From: Teretinema sp942493045
GTDB lineage: Bacteria; Spirochaetota; Spirochaetia; Treponematales; Treponemataceae
Direction of reading: 5' to 3'
NCBI GenBank assembly: GCA_942493045.1
Contig: OW818665.1
Location: forward strand, 186,001 to 250,000
DNA: 64,000 nucleotides
The stretch's first letter is position 1; the number at the start of each line of letters is the position of its first letter. Positions 7,859-15,784 of the stretch are shown here, one piece after another. A model generated the notes under the pieces. The model was not told the origin of the DNA, ran no database searches, and worked only from the letters and a program-made list of their open reading frames with translations. A program made the position numbers and the translations under genes.

Positions 7859-9444
7859 AGCCCTGTAACCATCGCCACTCCGGGCAGCGCCTGGCGCTGC
7901 GTGAAGCGGATAAACTTAAAGGGGTGTATGTCCAATGGATTGCGGTACCATCCGGCAATGCCGTCCGTATCAATGCAGTTTACCGAGAGGCTGTGCGAAA
8001 CCGGCAGGATAACCCGTTCGTTGAGCAGCAGGGTTTCAGCTTCAGCGAGGCGGCTGTAGCGGTCCTTCAGTGGAGCCTTTAACCCGGCGGCGTCCAACAG
8101 CCGGTCAAAGTCCGGGTTTTTCCATCCCGAATCATTCAGCGAGGAGAGCGGACGGAACATATCCAGGAAGGCCAGCGGATCGGCGAAGTCGCCTATCCAG
8201 GAGGTGATGGCCAGGGCATAGTCATCGGTACGCAGGGAAGAGTAATACGTGGCATAGGGCAGGGTTTCTATTCTCACGGTAAACCCGGTTCTGGTCCAGG
8301 CCTCACTGAGAATTTCGGCCAGGGCCTGTGTGACACTGCTTTCCGGGATGCGGATTACCAGCGGTGGAATGTCGGCGGTTGTTTTACCGGTGCGCACCGA
8401 CCAGGCTTTCATTTGGTCAGCGGCTTTCTCCGGGTTGGTTTCGGTGATACCGTCCAGCTGGGGATAGCCGGCTATCGGGAAAACCAGCGTTTTGGCGCCG
8501 ATCAGATTTCCCTCACGCAGTTTTTCCCAGGGTACCGCAAGCGAGAGGGCCATCCGTATTTCAGTGTCAGCCCAGGGACCCCAGGTGGTGCGGAAGAAGA
8601 AGTACTCGGTGGCGAACATCGGCGTAATTTTTATAGCCGCCGGATCGGCAATTTTCTCGAGGTCCATCGCTCCGGCCAGCCAGTCAATTTCACCGCGGTT
8701 AAAGCGCTCTGTCAGCGAGTCGCCTTCCTTTTCCAGTAAAAGCCGGATGGAGGGGATTTTTACGGCGTCGGCATCCCAGTAGCGCGTGTTTTTAATCAAC
8801 AGGATTTCAGTATCACTGATTGAACCGATCTGATAGGGGCCGCTGGAGATAAACGGCCGCTGCGCCGCTCCTGCCGGGCTCAGAGCCGAGGGATGCACCG
8901 CGCTGAAGGCATGGTGACATAGAATTTTGGCGAGGTGTTCGGCGGGAGCGTTCAGCGTAACCTGCAGTGTTGTGTTATCAAGGGCTCTGATACCGACATC
9001 AGCGCCGGAACTCGTCTTAGCGGTACGGTAGTCGGCCGCGCCTTTGATCGGATCAAGCAGCGAGGCGTAAGGTGCCGCGGCTGCCGGCGCGAGCAGGGCG
9101 ATCCAGGAGTCCCGGAAGGTCCGGGCGGTGATCGGGTCGCCGTTTTCAAAGCGGGCGTTATCGCGGAGTTTGAAGGTCCAAACCAGCGAGTCCGCGCTTA
9201 CCGTCCAGCTTTGGGCAACGGCCGGCAGGGGATCCATGTTATAGGGGTCATAGACGCACAGGCCTTCGGTTACCGCGGTCAGGATCTGGGCTTCATCGGC
9301 GTTATAGGCCTTGTGCACGTTCCATTCCGGTACGGCATCCGAGATGTTGGCAATGAATTCACGCTGCGGGTAGTCCAGGGCGCTCAAGTGCAATGACGAT
9401 GCAATCAGAAGCAGAAACAGTACTTTCACGCGAAAATCAGGCAT
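7855..9444 (-). CDS. Peptide/oligopeptide ABC transporter substrate-binding protein (family 5)
   Basis: Periplasmic OppA/DppA-type receptor of 529 residues. A cleavable signal peptide (about 1-22, hydrophobic LFLLLIASSLHLSA) precedes the family pattern: EPQ-like early region, AVTEGLCVYDPYN, PAVAQSWTVSADSLVWTFKLRDNARFENG split over two adjacent stretches, then a C-terminal lobe with a YATYYSSLRTDDYALAITSW segment. No lipobox is seen. No permease or ATPase gene is adjacent, so it must use a transporter encoded elsewhere. Its start overlaps the upstream unknown gene by 8 bp, suggesting co-translation. Confidence 0.9.
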   Translation of the reverse strand: MPDFRVKVLFLLLIASSLHLSALDYPQREFIANISDAVPEWNVHKAYNADEAQILTAVTEGLCVYDPYNMDPLPAVAQSWTVSADSLVWTFKLRDNARFENGDPITARTFRDSWIALLAPAAAAPYASLLDPIKGAADYRTAKTSSGADVGIRALDNTTLQVTLNAPAEHLAKILCHHAFSAVHPSALSPAGAAQRPFISSGPYQIGSISDTEILLIKNTRYWDADAVKIPSIRLLLEKEGDSLTERFNRGEIDWLAGAMDLEKIADPAAIKITPMFATEYFFFRTTWGPWADTEIRMALSLAVPWEKLREGNLIGAKTLVFPIAGYPQLDGITETNPEKAADQMKAWSVRTGKTTADIPPLVIRIPESSVTQALAEILSEAWTRTGFTVRIETLPYATYYSSLRTDDYALAITSWIGDFADPLAFLDMFRPLSSLNDSGWKNPDFDRLLDAAGLKAPLKDRYSRLAEAETLLLNERVILPVSHSLSVNCIDTDGIAGWYRNPLDIHPFKFIRFTQRQALPGVAMVTGL

Positions 9445-10855
9445 TGGTAATCCCCAGTTTTTTCAGTTGCTGCTGCTCTTCCAGCAGCGAGGAGTATTCC
9501 GCCCGGCACTGGTTAGCTTTCACAAGGTTGTTTTTGATGGCGGACAGTTCGATTTTAATACCGCGGATGCGATCCCTGGCGTCGGAGGGCACCGTTACCT
9601 TAAAGTATTCATCCAAACCGGCCAACTGCTTGGTTAACGTCCCAATCTCCGCAAGGTTACGGGTCAGCAGGTCGAATATCTGCTGTTCTTCCATAGACTC
9701 GATCTTCAGGTAACTGGCGGAGGTGCGCACCGCGAAACCGGTATAAATGCGGGTTTTCTTTTTGAGTTCTTCTATGAATTCCGACCAGATGATGGTTTCG
9801 CGTTTGGCGGTCAGCGTCGTCGGATCGACAATATTGATGTAAATTTCCAACTCTTCTTCCGGAATATTAAAGGCTTTGCGGAACAGGGCGGCCAGTTTTT
9901 GCATAAACCCCTTTTCCAGGGTCATCAGTACATGGTGATTGTCCTGAATCTTGTTGGTAATCTCTTCCAGCTGGGGACTGGCGCTGCCCAGGGTGCGGAT
10001 GCCGTCGAGCAGGGCCGGTTTGAGGTTTTCCTCAGCATTGTGTCCCTTCTCGCCATTTTTACCGGATGCCAGCCGGGACAGCAGTTCCTGCTGCAGCACG
10101 GCATGGTCGGGGGAATAATCCTCTTTGAGAATTTCTTCTATCAACTCAGTGTAAAAGGGTTGATCGCGCATTGAGGCGGCAAATGATTTTTTAATTTCGC
10201 GCATGGCCTCGGTCAAACCGCCCGAAAACAATCGTTCAGCGTTGAGTATCACACCCGGCATTACCATCTTCCGGACTGTCAGCTTATAGCGTTCGCGGTG
10301 AAATTCGGCCAGGGCTTTCAGGCCTTTGGCTATGGCGATCGAAGACTTGCTGAGTTGTCGCAGGGCGTCATTCATAATACTGATGGACAGGGGGTCAGTT
10401 CCGGTGCGCACCACCGAGGTCAGTTCGGATAAGGCCCGGGTGTTCGGTTTGTTGGAGTTGTTGGAAAAAGCTTCCCAGTTGAAGGTGTGCGTCAGCGCCG
10501 CCAGCTTGGTCAGTTTGTCCGGGGTTAAAAAGTCACAGGTGAATTGATAATAGTTGTTCAGATAATCCAGCATGGCTTCGTACTCGGAAAGCCGCCGGCC
10601 GATTACCGGCGCTTTTTCGGCGTCGGCGAAAGCCTCATCCGAAGGTACTTGAATATCCTGTATTTTACTGTCATAGCGGAAAGGGTCGTCGTGGAACACT
10701 CCCTTTTTTATCAGGACGGTGCGGATGGTTTTAGTCGCGCTGTGCGAAACCCGGAATTCCTCCAGCAGTTTCGGTAAATACACCGCGTCAAAAGCCTGTT
10801 GTTTTTCCATTACTGCCTGAAAAAGTGCGTCGGTAAAACTATTATTTTGTTCCAT
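9437..10855 (-). CDS. Conserved hypothetical cytoplasmic protein
   Basis: I do not recognise this family. The 472-residue product (from MEQNNSFTDALFQAVMEKQ) is mostly helical, without signal peptide or membrane segment, and has Lys/Glu-rich stretches such as IKKSFAASMRDQPFYTELIEEILKED and a C-terminal coiled-coil-like end (about 420-465) split across several heptads. I prefer the ATG at 10855 over one at 10864 because a promoter -10 (GATAAT) covers the latter, and further upstream the frame enters the antisense strand of the thrS T-box. It overlaps the oligopeptide-binding protein gene by 8 bp. Confidence 0.7.
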   Translation of the reverse strand: MEQNNSFTDALFQAVMEKQQAFDAVYLPKLLEEFRVSHSATKTIRTVLIKKGVFHDDPFRYDSKIQDIQVPSDEAFADAEKAPVIGRRLSEYEAMLDYLNNYYQFTCDFLTPDKLTKLAALTHTFNWEAFSNNSNKPNTRALSELTSVVRTGTDPLSISIMNDALRQLSKSSIAIAKGLKALAEFHRERYKLTVRKMVMPGVILNAERLFSGGLTEAMREIKKSFAASMRDQPFYTELIEEILKEDYSPDHAVLQQELLSRLASGKNGEKGHNAEENLKPALLDGIRTLGSASPQLEEITNKIQDNHHVLMTLEKGFMQKLAALFRKAFNIPEEELEIYINIVDPTTLTAKRETIIWSEFIEELKKKTRIYTGFAVRTSASYLKIESMEEQQIFDLLTRNLAEIGTLTKQLAGLDEYFKVTVPSDARDRIRGIKIELSAIKNNLVKANQCRAEYSSLLEEQQQLKKLGITNA

Positions 10856-10891
10856 ATCAAACATTATCGGATAAAATGTCGAAAACGACAA
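10856..10891 (-). promoter_or_regulatory. Promoter of the 9437-10855 gene, leaderless
   Basis: Minus-strand TTGTCG (10886-10891), 17-bp spacer, GATAAT (10863-10868). The predicted +1 is 10856, one base before the ATG, and no Shine-Dalgarno is present. Confidence 0.5.
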
Positions 10892-10924
10892 GACAATAAG
10901 CAGTGTGGACTGCCTGATTCGGTC

Positions 10925-10953
10925 TTGACAGGGGTCCGGCGCGGGAGTATTCT
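10925..10953 (+). promoter_or_regulatory. Promoter of the thrS T-box transcript
   Basis: Consensus -35 TTGACA (10925-10930), 17-bp spacer and -10 TATTCT (10948-10953). Transcription should start near 10960, just ahead of T-box Stem I, giving a leader of about 345 nt before thrS. Confidence 0.8.
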
Positions 10954-10959
10954 TGGCTA

Positions 10960-11250
10960 TCGACATTGACGGAGACGAGTACGTCTGACCTGCCGTGCCC
11001 AGAGAGGCGATCCTAGCGCTGGAATTCATGTGAATTTCCACGCCTGGCTGCGAGATTGCCGCACGGTCCGGACTGAAAACCACTCCCGAGTCGCCTGGAT
11101 GAAAACTTGAGCCTTCCCGGCCCTGAGTGAGTATTTCCGGCCGTATTTCCGGCGTCAACGGAGAAGAGCGCGCTCCCCGTCATGGGGAATCGAAGCGGGG
11201 TGGAACCGCGGATAGCTTGCGTACACTAACGCAGCCTTATTCGTCCCCGC
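10960..11250 (+). ncRNA. T-box riboswitch (threonine) in the thrS leader
   Basis: A tRNA-sensing leader. The hallmark T-box sequence GGGGTGGAACCGCGG is at 11197-11211; its TGGA bulge would pair with an uncharged tRNA 3' end carrying discriminator U. Stem I closes by GGAG (10971-10974) with CTCC (11083-11086), has the AGTA loop-E motif at 10978-10981, an AGAGAG bulge and a GCTG-type apical loop. Opposite the AGTA lies GAAAACCA, placing the specifier ACC (11079-11081), a threonine codon that fits the downstream gene. GCGGGG (11195-11200) can alternatively pair with CCCCGC (11245-11250). No U-tract follows that hairpin, so the mode of control is unclear. Confidence 0.9.
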
Positions 11251-11306
11251 GAAAGACAGACCTGTAGGGTTTGCCGATTCCCGAATTGTGAACGAGAGGA
11301 GGACGT

Positions 11307-13064
11307 ATGCAGCAGAACATCCAGAATAACCCCGAGAAACTCGAAATAATCCGCCACAGTACCGCCCACATTATGGCCGCGGCGGTGATCAAGCTTTTTC
11401 CCGGCACCAAGGTAGCTATCGGGCCGGCTATCGACAACGGCTTTTATTACGACTTTGACCTGAGCCGCTCCATCAGTCCCGATGACCTCCCTGAGATTGA
11501 AAAAGAGATGCGTCGCATCCTGAACGGCAATCACGACTTTGTGCGCAAGGCCGTAACCCGCCAGGAAGCGCTGACCCTTTTTGCCGATGAACCCTATAAG
11601 TGCGAACTGATCAAGGAATTGCCCGAGGGTCAGGAAATCAGCGTGTATCAGTCCGGCGAATTTGTAGACCTCTGTCGCGGCCCGCATGTGGCCAATACCC
11701 GCGAAATCAACGCTCAATCATTTAAACTGATGAAGACCGCCGGCGCTTACTGGCGCGGCGACGAAAAACGGCCGATGCTCACCCGCATTTACGGCACCGC
11801 CTGGGAAAAACCGAACGACCTGAAATCCTACCTGGAGATGCTGGCCGAGGCCGAAAAGCGCGATCACCGCCGCATCGGCAAGGAACTGGGCTTTTTTCAT
11901 ATTGATGACGAAAATCCCGGTCAGATTTACTGGCATCCGGACGGCTGGACTGTCTATCGCCTGATCGAAGACTATGCTCGCGCTCGTATCCGGGAAGACG
12001 GCTATGTTGAAGTTAAGACCCCGTTCGTCATGCCGCAGAGCCTCTGGGAGCGCAGCGGTCACTGGGCCAAATACCGCGAAAATATGTTTATCACCGAGAG
12101 TGAGAAGCGTCTGTTCGCCCTGAAGCCGATGAATTGCCCCGGGCATATCGAGATTTTCCGCCAGGGCCTGAAAAGCTATCGCGACTTGCCGCTGCGTATG
12201 GCCGAGTTCGGTTCCTGCACCCGCAATGAGCCCTCCGGCTCCCTGCACGGTATTATGCGCGTGCGCGGCTTTGTCCAGGATGACGGACACATCTTCTGTA
12301 CCGAGGAGCAAATCCCCGGCGAAGTCGCCAAATTCTGCGATCTTCTAAAAAGCATGTACCGCGACTTCGGTTTTGCCGATGAAACCATCTTGGTCAAGTT
12401 TTCCACCCGGCCGGTTATGCGCGTCGGCACCGACGAGTCCTGGGATCGCGCTGAGGCGGCCCTGGAGGATGCCTGCCGCAAGGCCAATCTGGACTTTATC
12501 CTGGCTCCCGGCGAAGGCGCTTTTTACGGACCGAAGCTGGAGTTTACGCTGATCGACGCCCTCGGCCGGCACTGGCAGTGCGGAACCATCCAGGTCGATT
12601 ACCAGCTGCCCTCAAAAGAACGGCTGAATGCCGAATACACCGGCGAGGACAATGCCCGTCACCATCCGGTAATGCTGCACCGCGCCGCTCTCGGCTCTCT
12701 GGAGCGTTTCCTGGGTATCCTGATCGAACATTACGCCGGAGCCCTGCCGGTCTGGCTGGCTCCGCGCCAGGCGGTGGTAATTCCGGTGGCTGGCACTTTT
12801 GACGCCTATGTGCTGGAAGTGACTGCCAGGCTCAAGGCCGCCGGTATCCGAGTTTTCTGCGATACCGACAATGACCGCATGAACGCCAAGATCCGTAAAT
12901 ATCAGGGAATGAAGGTGCCGTATCAGCTGGTAGTCGGTGAAAAGGAAATGGAAAGCGGCTCCGTGGCTGTGCGCATGCGTACTGGAAACCAGCAGGTGAT
13001 GAAGGTGGAAGAGTTTATTGAGTATCTGGCTCTGAAGGTTTCTTCGAAATCGGCGGAGTTATAG
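11307..13064 (+). CDS. thrS: Threonyl-tRNA synthetase, lacking the N-terminal TGS domain
   Basis: Charges tRNA-Thr. The 585-residue chain begins directly at the editing domain, with its HSTAH motif (His17, His21) and CRGPH (Cys123, His127); the ~60-residue TGS domain of E. coli ThrS (642 aa) is absent. The class II catalytic core shows motif 2 (FGSCTRNEPSGSLHG), zinc ligands Cys277, His328 and His458, and motif 3 (GSLERFLGILIEHY). A C-terminal anticodon-binding domain (about 480-585) follows. The start has a strong GAGGAGG Shine-Dalgarno, and the 5' leader is a T-box. The 3' end overlaps a convergent gene by 50 bp. Confidence 0.97.
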   Translation: MQQNIQNNPEKLEIIRHSTAHIMAAAVIKLFPGTKVAIGPAIDNGFYYDFDLSRSISPDDLPEIEKEMRRILNGNHDFVRKAVTRQEALTLFADEPYKCELIKELPEGQEISVYQSGEFVDLCRGPHVANTREINAQSFKLMKTAGAYWRGDEKRPMLTRIYGTAWEKPNDLKSYLEMLAEAEKRDHRRIGKELGFFHIDDENPGQIYWHPDGWTVYRLIEDYARARIREDGYVEVKTPFVMPQSLWERSGHWAKYRENMFITESEKRLFALKPMNCPGHIEIFRQGLKSYRDLPLRMAEFGSCTRNEPSGSLHGIMRVRGFVQDDGHIFCTEEQIPGEVAKFCDLLKSMYRDFGFADETILVKFSTRPVMRVGTDESWDRAEAALEDACRKANLDFILAPGEGAFYGPKLEFTLIDALGRHWQCGTIQVDYQLPSKERLNAEYTGEDNARHHPVMLHRAALGSLERFLGILIEHYAGALPVWLAPRQAVVIPVAGTFDAYVLEVTARLKAAGIRVFCDTDNDRMNAKIRKYQGMKVPYQLVVGEKEMESGSVAVRMRTGNQQVMKVEEFIEYLALKVSSKSAEL

Positions 13065-13770
13065 TCAGGGCCGCCATGAACATGAAGGAGTCCATAAAGG
13101 ACACCGACGGTTCCGACCAGATGTTAAAAATTGGAATACCGGCGCGGAGGGTCAGCCCTCCGCCCCAGCCGGTGGCCAGTTCATAGCGCACTCCGGCTTG
13201 CAGGGTGGGGTAGAGCCAGCGGGCGCTGCCCCACAGATAACTGTTTACCGCCTGGACTTGTTCACCGGCCGGCAGGCTTTCTCCGGGATTCTGGGCATCG
13301 GCGTCTACTCCGGAGGCCAGGAAGGCATAACGGACAGCCAGCGCCGGTCCGCCGCCGAAGGAAAATAAAAACCGGTCACGGGTAATGGTGTAGAGAAAAG
13401 CCGCGTCCAGCAGCAGGGCCGGCGCGTAAGCGGTACGGTTTTCGATCTCAGTCGGCAGGGCCCGCTCTCCGGACCACAGATACTGGGTGGAATACAGGGA
13501 AGCCGAAGGCGCGAAGATCAGACCGTTCGGCAGACGCAACCGGTATTCGGCGCCGACGAACCCGGCTATCGGACTGGGCGCGCTGCCCAAACCGCCGGGG
13601 CTGCCGTCTTCCTGCATTCCGGGAATATCATTGAGATCCTCGCCGTCAGAATTATAGAGTAAATTCAGGCCGCCGAAAAAAGTCCAGGGACTGTATTCGG
13701 CGTGCAGGCCGGCCGTGGCCAGAGCCAACAGTGAAAAAGCTAGTATTCCGGATTTAACGGCTTTTTTCAT
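13015..13770 (-). CDS. Putative outer-membrane beta-barrel protein, unknown function
   Basis: A 251-residue secreted protein with a signal peptide (about 1-24, ending GLHAEY) and a body of alternating amphipathic strands rich in Gly, Tyr and Leu (GAEYRLRLPNGLIFAPSASL; TLQAGVRYELATGWGGGLTL). This is consistent with a small surface or outer-membrane barrel, but no named family is recognised. It is the last gene of a minus-strand run with the lipoprotein 9 bp upstream. Its end overlaps thrS tail to tail by 50 bp, so strong thrS transcription would produce antisense RNA to its 3' end. Confidence 0.65.
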   Translation of the reverse strand: MKKAVKSGILAFSLLALATAGLHAEYSPWTFFGGLNLLYNSDGEDLNDIPGMQEDGSPGGLGSAPSPIAGFVGAEYRLRLPNGLIFAPSASLYSTQYLWSGERALPTEIENRTAYAPALLLDAAFLYTITRDRFLFSFGGGPALAVRYAFLASGVDADAQNPGESLPAGEQVQAVNSYLWGSARWLYPTLQAGVRYELATGWGGGLTLRAGIPIFNIWSEPSVSFMDSFMFMAALTITPPISKKPSEPDTQ

Positions 13771-13779
13771 ACTCTCTCA

Positions 13780-14883
13780 TTATAACACATCCGCGAGATT
13801 CACTTCCAGCAAACCGGCTCTTCCGGTCTCGAAAAAGCGCTGTTCTTCCCAGGAGGCCAGCAACCGCTGACCTTCAATAATAAACGGACCGTATACATAG
13901 CCCCGTGACAGTTTCGGCAGTGTTAAAGCCCGGATTCCCTCGCGTTCCTCTTCCGAAAAATAAAAAGTGCCGTCGGAGAACAGCAGGGCTGTTTTTCCGT
14001 CATAATGCAAAATTGTACCCTGTAGGGCCGGCTCGCTGCCTGGTCGGGAAAAAATTTGCACGGCCGGGGACAGGGGGGAATAGTAGCGCAGTTGAAGGGC
14101 GCTCTCCGGCGGAAGCGCCGAGATTATATCGCGGACCGGCTGGACAGCGTCTTTGATCGGGAAGGGTTTAACGGAGGCCCGGTAAGCGTCGGCTGTAATC
14201 CGCCGCGGCCGTGAGGTTGTGCCGGAGGCCTCTGCGCCGTCGGAAAGCGGAAAGGACTCGAATTCCAGATAGGTAAAATCGATGCGGTCGGCTGTTTCCT
14301 GCTTAAATGAGGCGTACCACATCGAACCGATACGGTCCAAGGCTACGCATTGGGCGGAGTTATCCAAACCGAGATCGGACGGATAAAACTGGTCCCGCAC
14401 GCTTTCCGCGCCGGTGTCGACTAATGTAAAAAACGGTTCTCTTTCTGGAATTTTCCGGGTGGTGTCACCGAAAAAGCTGTTACGGTATAAACGGGCCGAA
14501 AGACCCTGTTCGGACTTATACAGCGCCCCGGCGGTACGGTCCTGAAACCACTGTCCGCCTTCGATAATTTCAGGCTTCCCGTCGCTACCGCTCAGGATCA
14601 GGCCGAAGCGGTTAACCAGCAGCACCGGACGGCTGTCGTCAAAACCGCAGTCGGTAACCCGGGTGGCTTCGGTCCAGGGCGAAAAACCGCCGAAGGGGAT
14701 GGCCGCCGGATTTTGGACAGAACGCAGGCCGCTTTCAGAAAAATAATACCAGGGCGAAGTTTGAGCGGGTTCAGTGTCAGGCGTTTTGACGGTGGCGGCT
14801 CCATCGCGGCCGGTACAGGAGGCCAGCGCCCAAAGGCAAAGAACAGCCGGAATTATTCCGGTCAGCAGTCTGGTGTTTTTCAT
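13780..14883 (-). CDS. Putative lipoprotein, unknown function
   Basis: A 367-residue protein with a lipoprotein signal: basic MKNTR, a hydrophobic core and a lipobox LASC (Cys23). The mature part opens with a flexible Thr/Pro/Ala segment and then a beta-rich domain (for example PVLLVNRFGLILSGSDG, TILHYDGKTALLFSDG), which could be a propeller-like fold. I do not recognise the family. It lies between two other secreted proteins on the same strand, 23 bp downstream of one and 9 bp upstream of the other, suggesting one envelope-related operon behind the MFS gene. Confidence 0.65.
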   Translation of the reverse strand: MKNTRLLTGIIPAVLCLWALASCTGRDGAATVKTPDTEPAQTSPWYYFSESGLRSVQNPAAIPFGGFSPWTEATRVTDCGFDDSRPVLLVNRFGLILSGSDGKPEIIEGGQWFQDRTAGALYKSEQGLSARLYRNSFFGDTTRKIPEREPFFTLVDTGAESVRDQFYPSDLGLDNSAQCVALDRIGSMWYASFKQETADRIDFTYLEFESFPLSDGAEASGTTSRPRRITADAYRASVKPFPIKDAVQPVRDIISALPPESALQLRYYSPLSPAVQIFSRPGSEPALQGTILHYDGKTALLFSDGTFYFSEEEREGIRALTLPKLSRGYVYGPFIIEGQRLLASWEEQRFFETGRAGLLEVNLADVL

Positions 14884-14921
14884 GGTATGTATACAGTAGC
14901 CGAGGCTTACCGATAAGGCAA
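14884..14921 (-). promoter_or_regulatory. Possible internal promoter before the lipoprotein gene
   Basis: Minus-strand TTGCCT (14916-14921), 17-bp spacer, TACTGT (14893-14898). The predicted start lies 3-4 bases before the ATG, and no Shine-Dalgarno is seen. The -10 is not strong, so confidence is limited. Confidence 0.35.
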
Positions 14922-15764
14922 GCGGTATGGGGAAAAAAAGGGCGGAACCAGAACCGATGCGGCCGTAATAGCGGAAAGAAAGCCGTCGGCGCCGAGAAAC
15001 AGGTGTGCTCCATCGGGCAATACCGCCTCCAGAGCTCTTGTGCCGTTTATCGACTCGATATTCCGCAGCTTTCCGGCGGTTACATCAAACAGAGTCGCTG
15101 TTTCCGGCATGCTAGCCGGAATTTCCAGCCGGTGCTGCCGGGTTTCTTTCTCCCGGATATCATATACCGAGAAATGTCCGGACAGCAGGGCCTGCAGAAA
15201 GCGTTCCTGATCGATAAATTGAGCTTCCGGCAACAGCGCCGAGCGCTCCCGGAAGCGCTTCCAGTTGAAGGACCGGATGATCTGCAATCCGTTTTGGGGA
15301 CCGCCTGAGGCCGATATAACCGCTTTCATGGCCAACCGGGCCGACAGCCCCTTACCGGCATCGCACCGCAGCGCATAGCCGGCGCGCCCGGATTCGACAT
15401 CCAGAGGAAATAGGGCACCGCAGGGCATCAGTGTATCGACCGGTAAACCGGCGGCGCTGAGATCCGGGTAGGCGAGGACCGGGGTGAAGGCCCCGGCCTC
15501 CAGTTCGATAACGGTTGTTGTTCCGCTGAGTGACTTTTCGCGCTGTTTACCCGCGCTGTCCAGCCACCGAATGCTCCAGCGATCCGGACTTTCCGGAAAA
15601 AGCAGCTGCCGCGCCGGATGGCTTTCCGGTAATTGGACAGTTACCCTAATGCTGTCCCCGTTGAAGAGGGGCGGTACGACACAATCGACGCAGAGCGTTA
15701 TTGTCGAAAAAAACAGGATCCAGGCCGGCAGACAGCGCGGACGGAGCGGGTTTATTTGTTTCAT
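14907..15764 (-). CDS. Secreted protein of unknown function
   Basis: The 285-residue product has an N-terminal export signal with two cysteines near its end (TLCVDCVVPP). The second could be a degenerate spirochaetal lipobox cysteine, but the residues before it do not fit a standard lipobox. The rest is beta-rich with no recognised domain; the last quarter (LPDGAHLFLGADGFLSAI) resembles the loop style of the neighbouring lipoprotein. It starts 20 bp after the MFS gene stop on the same strand. Confidence 0.6.
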   Translation of the reverse strand: MKQINPLRPRCLPAWILFFSTITLCVDCVVPPLFNGDSIRVTVQLPESHPARQLLFPESPDRWSIRWLDSAGKQREKSLSGTTTVIELEAGAFTPVLAYPDLSAAGLPVDTLMPCGALFPLDVESGRAGYALRCDAGKGLSARLAMKAVISASGGPQNGLQIIRSFNWKRFRERSALLPEAQFIDQERFLQALLSGHFSVYDIREKETRQHRLEIPASMPETATLFDVTAGKLRNIESINGTRALEAVLPDGAHLFLGADGFLSAITAASVLVPPFFSPYRLPYR

Positions 15765-15784
15765 GCCCGCTCTGTCGTTTCCGA

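Noticed and set aside
10865..11158. N-terminal extension of the 9437-10855 gene up to 11158
   Set aside because: The extension lies antisense to the T-box leader, is Ser/Pro-rich without similarity, and a promoter sits just before 10855.
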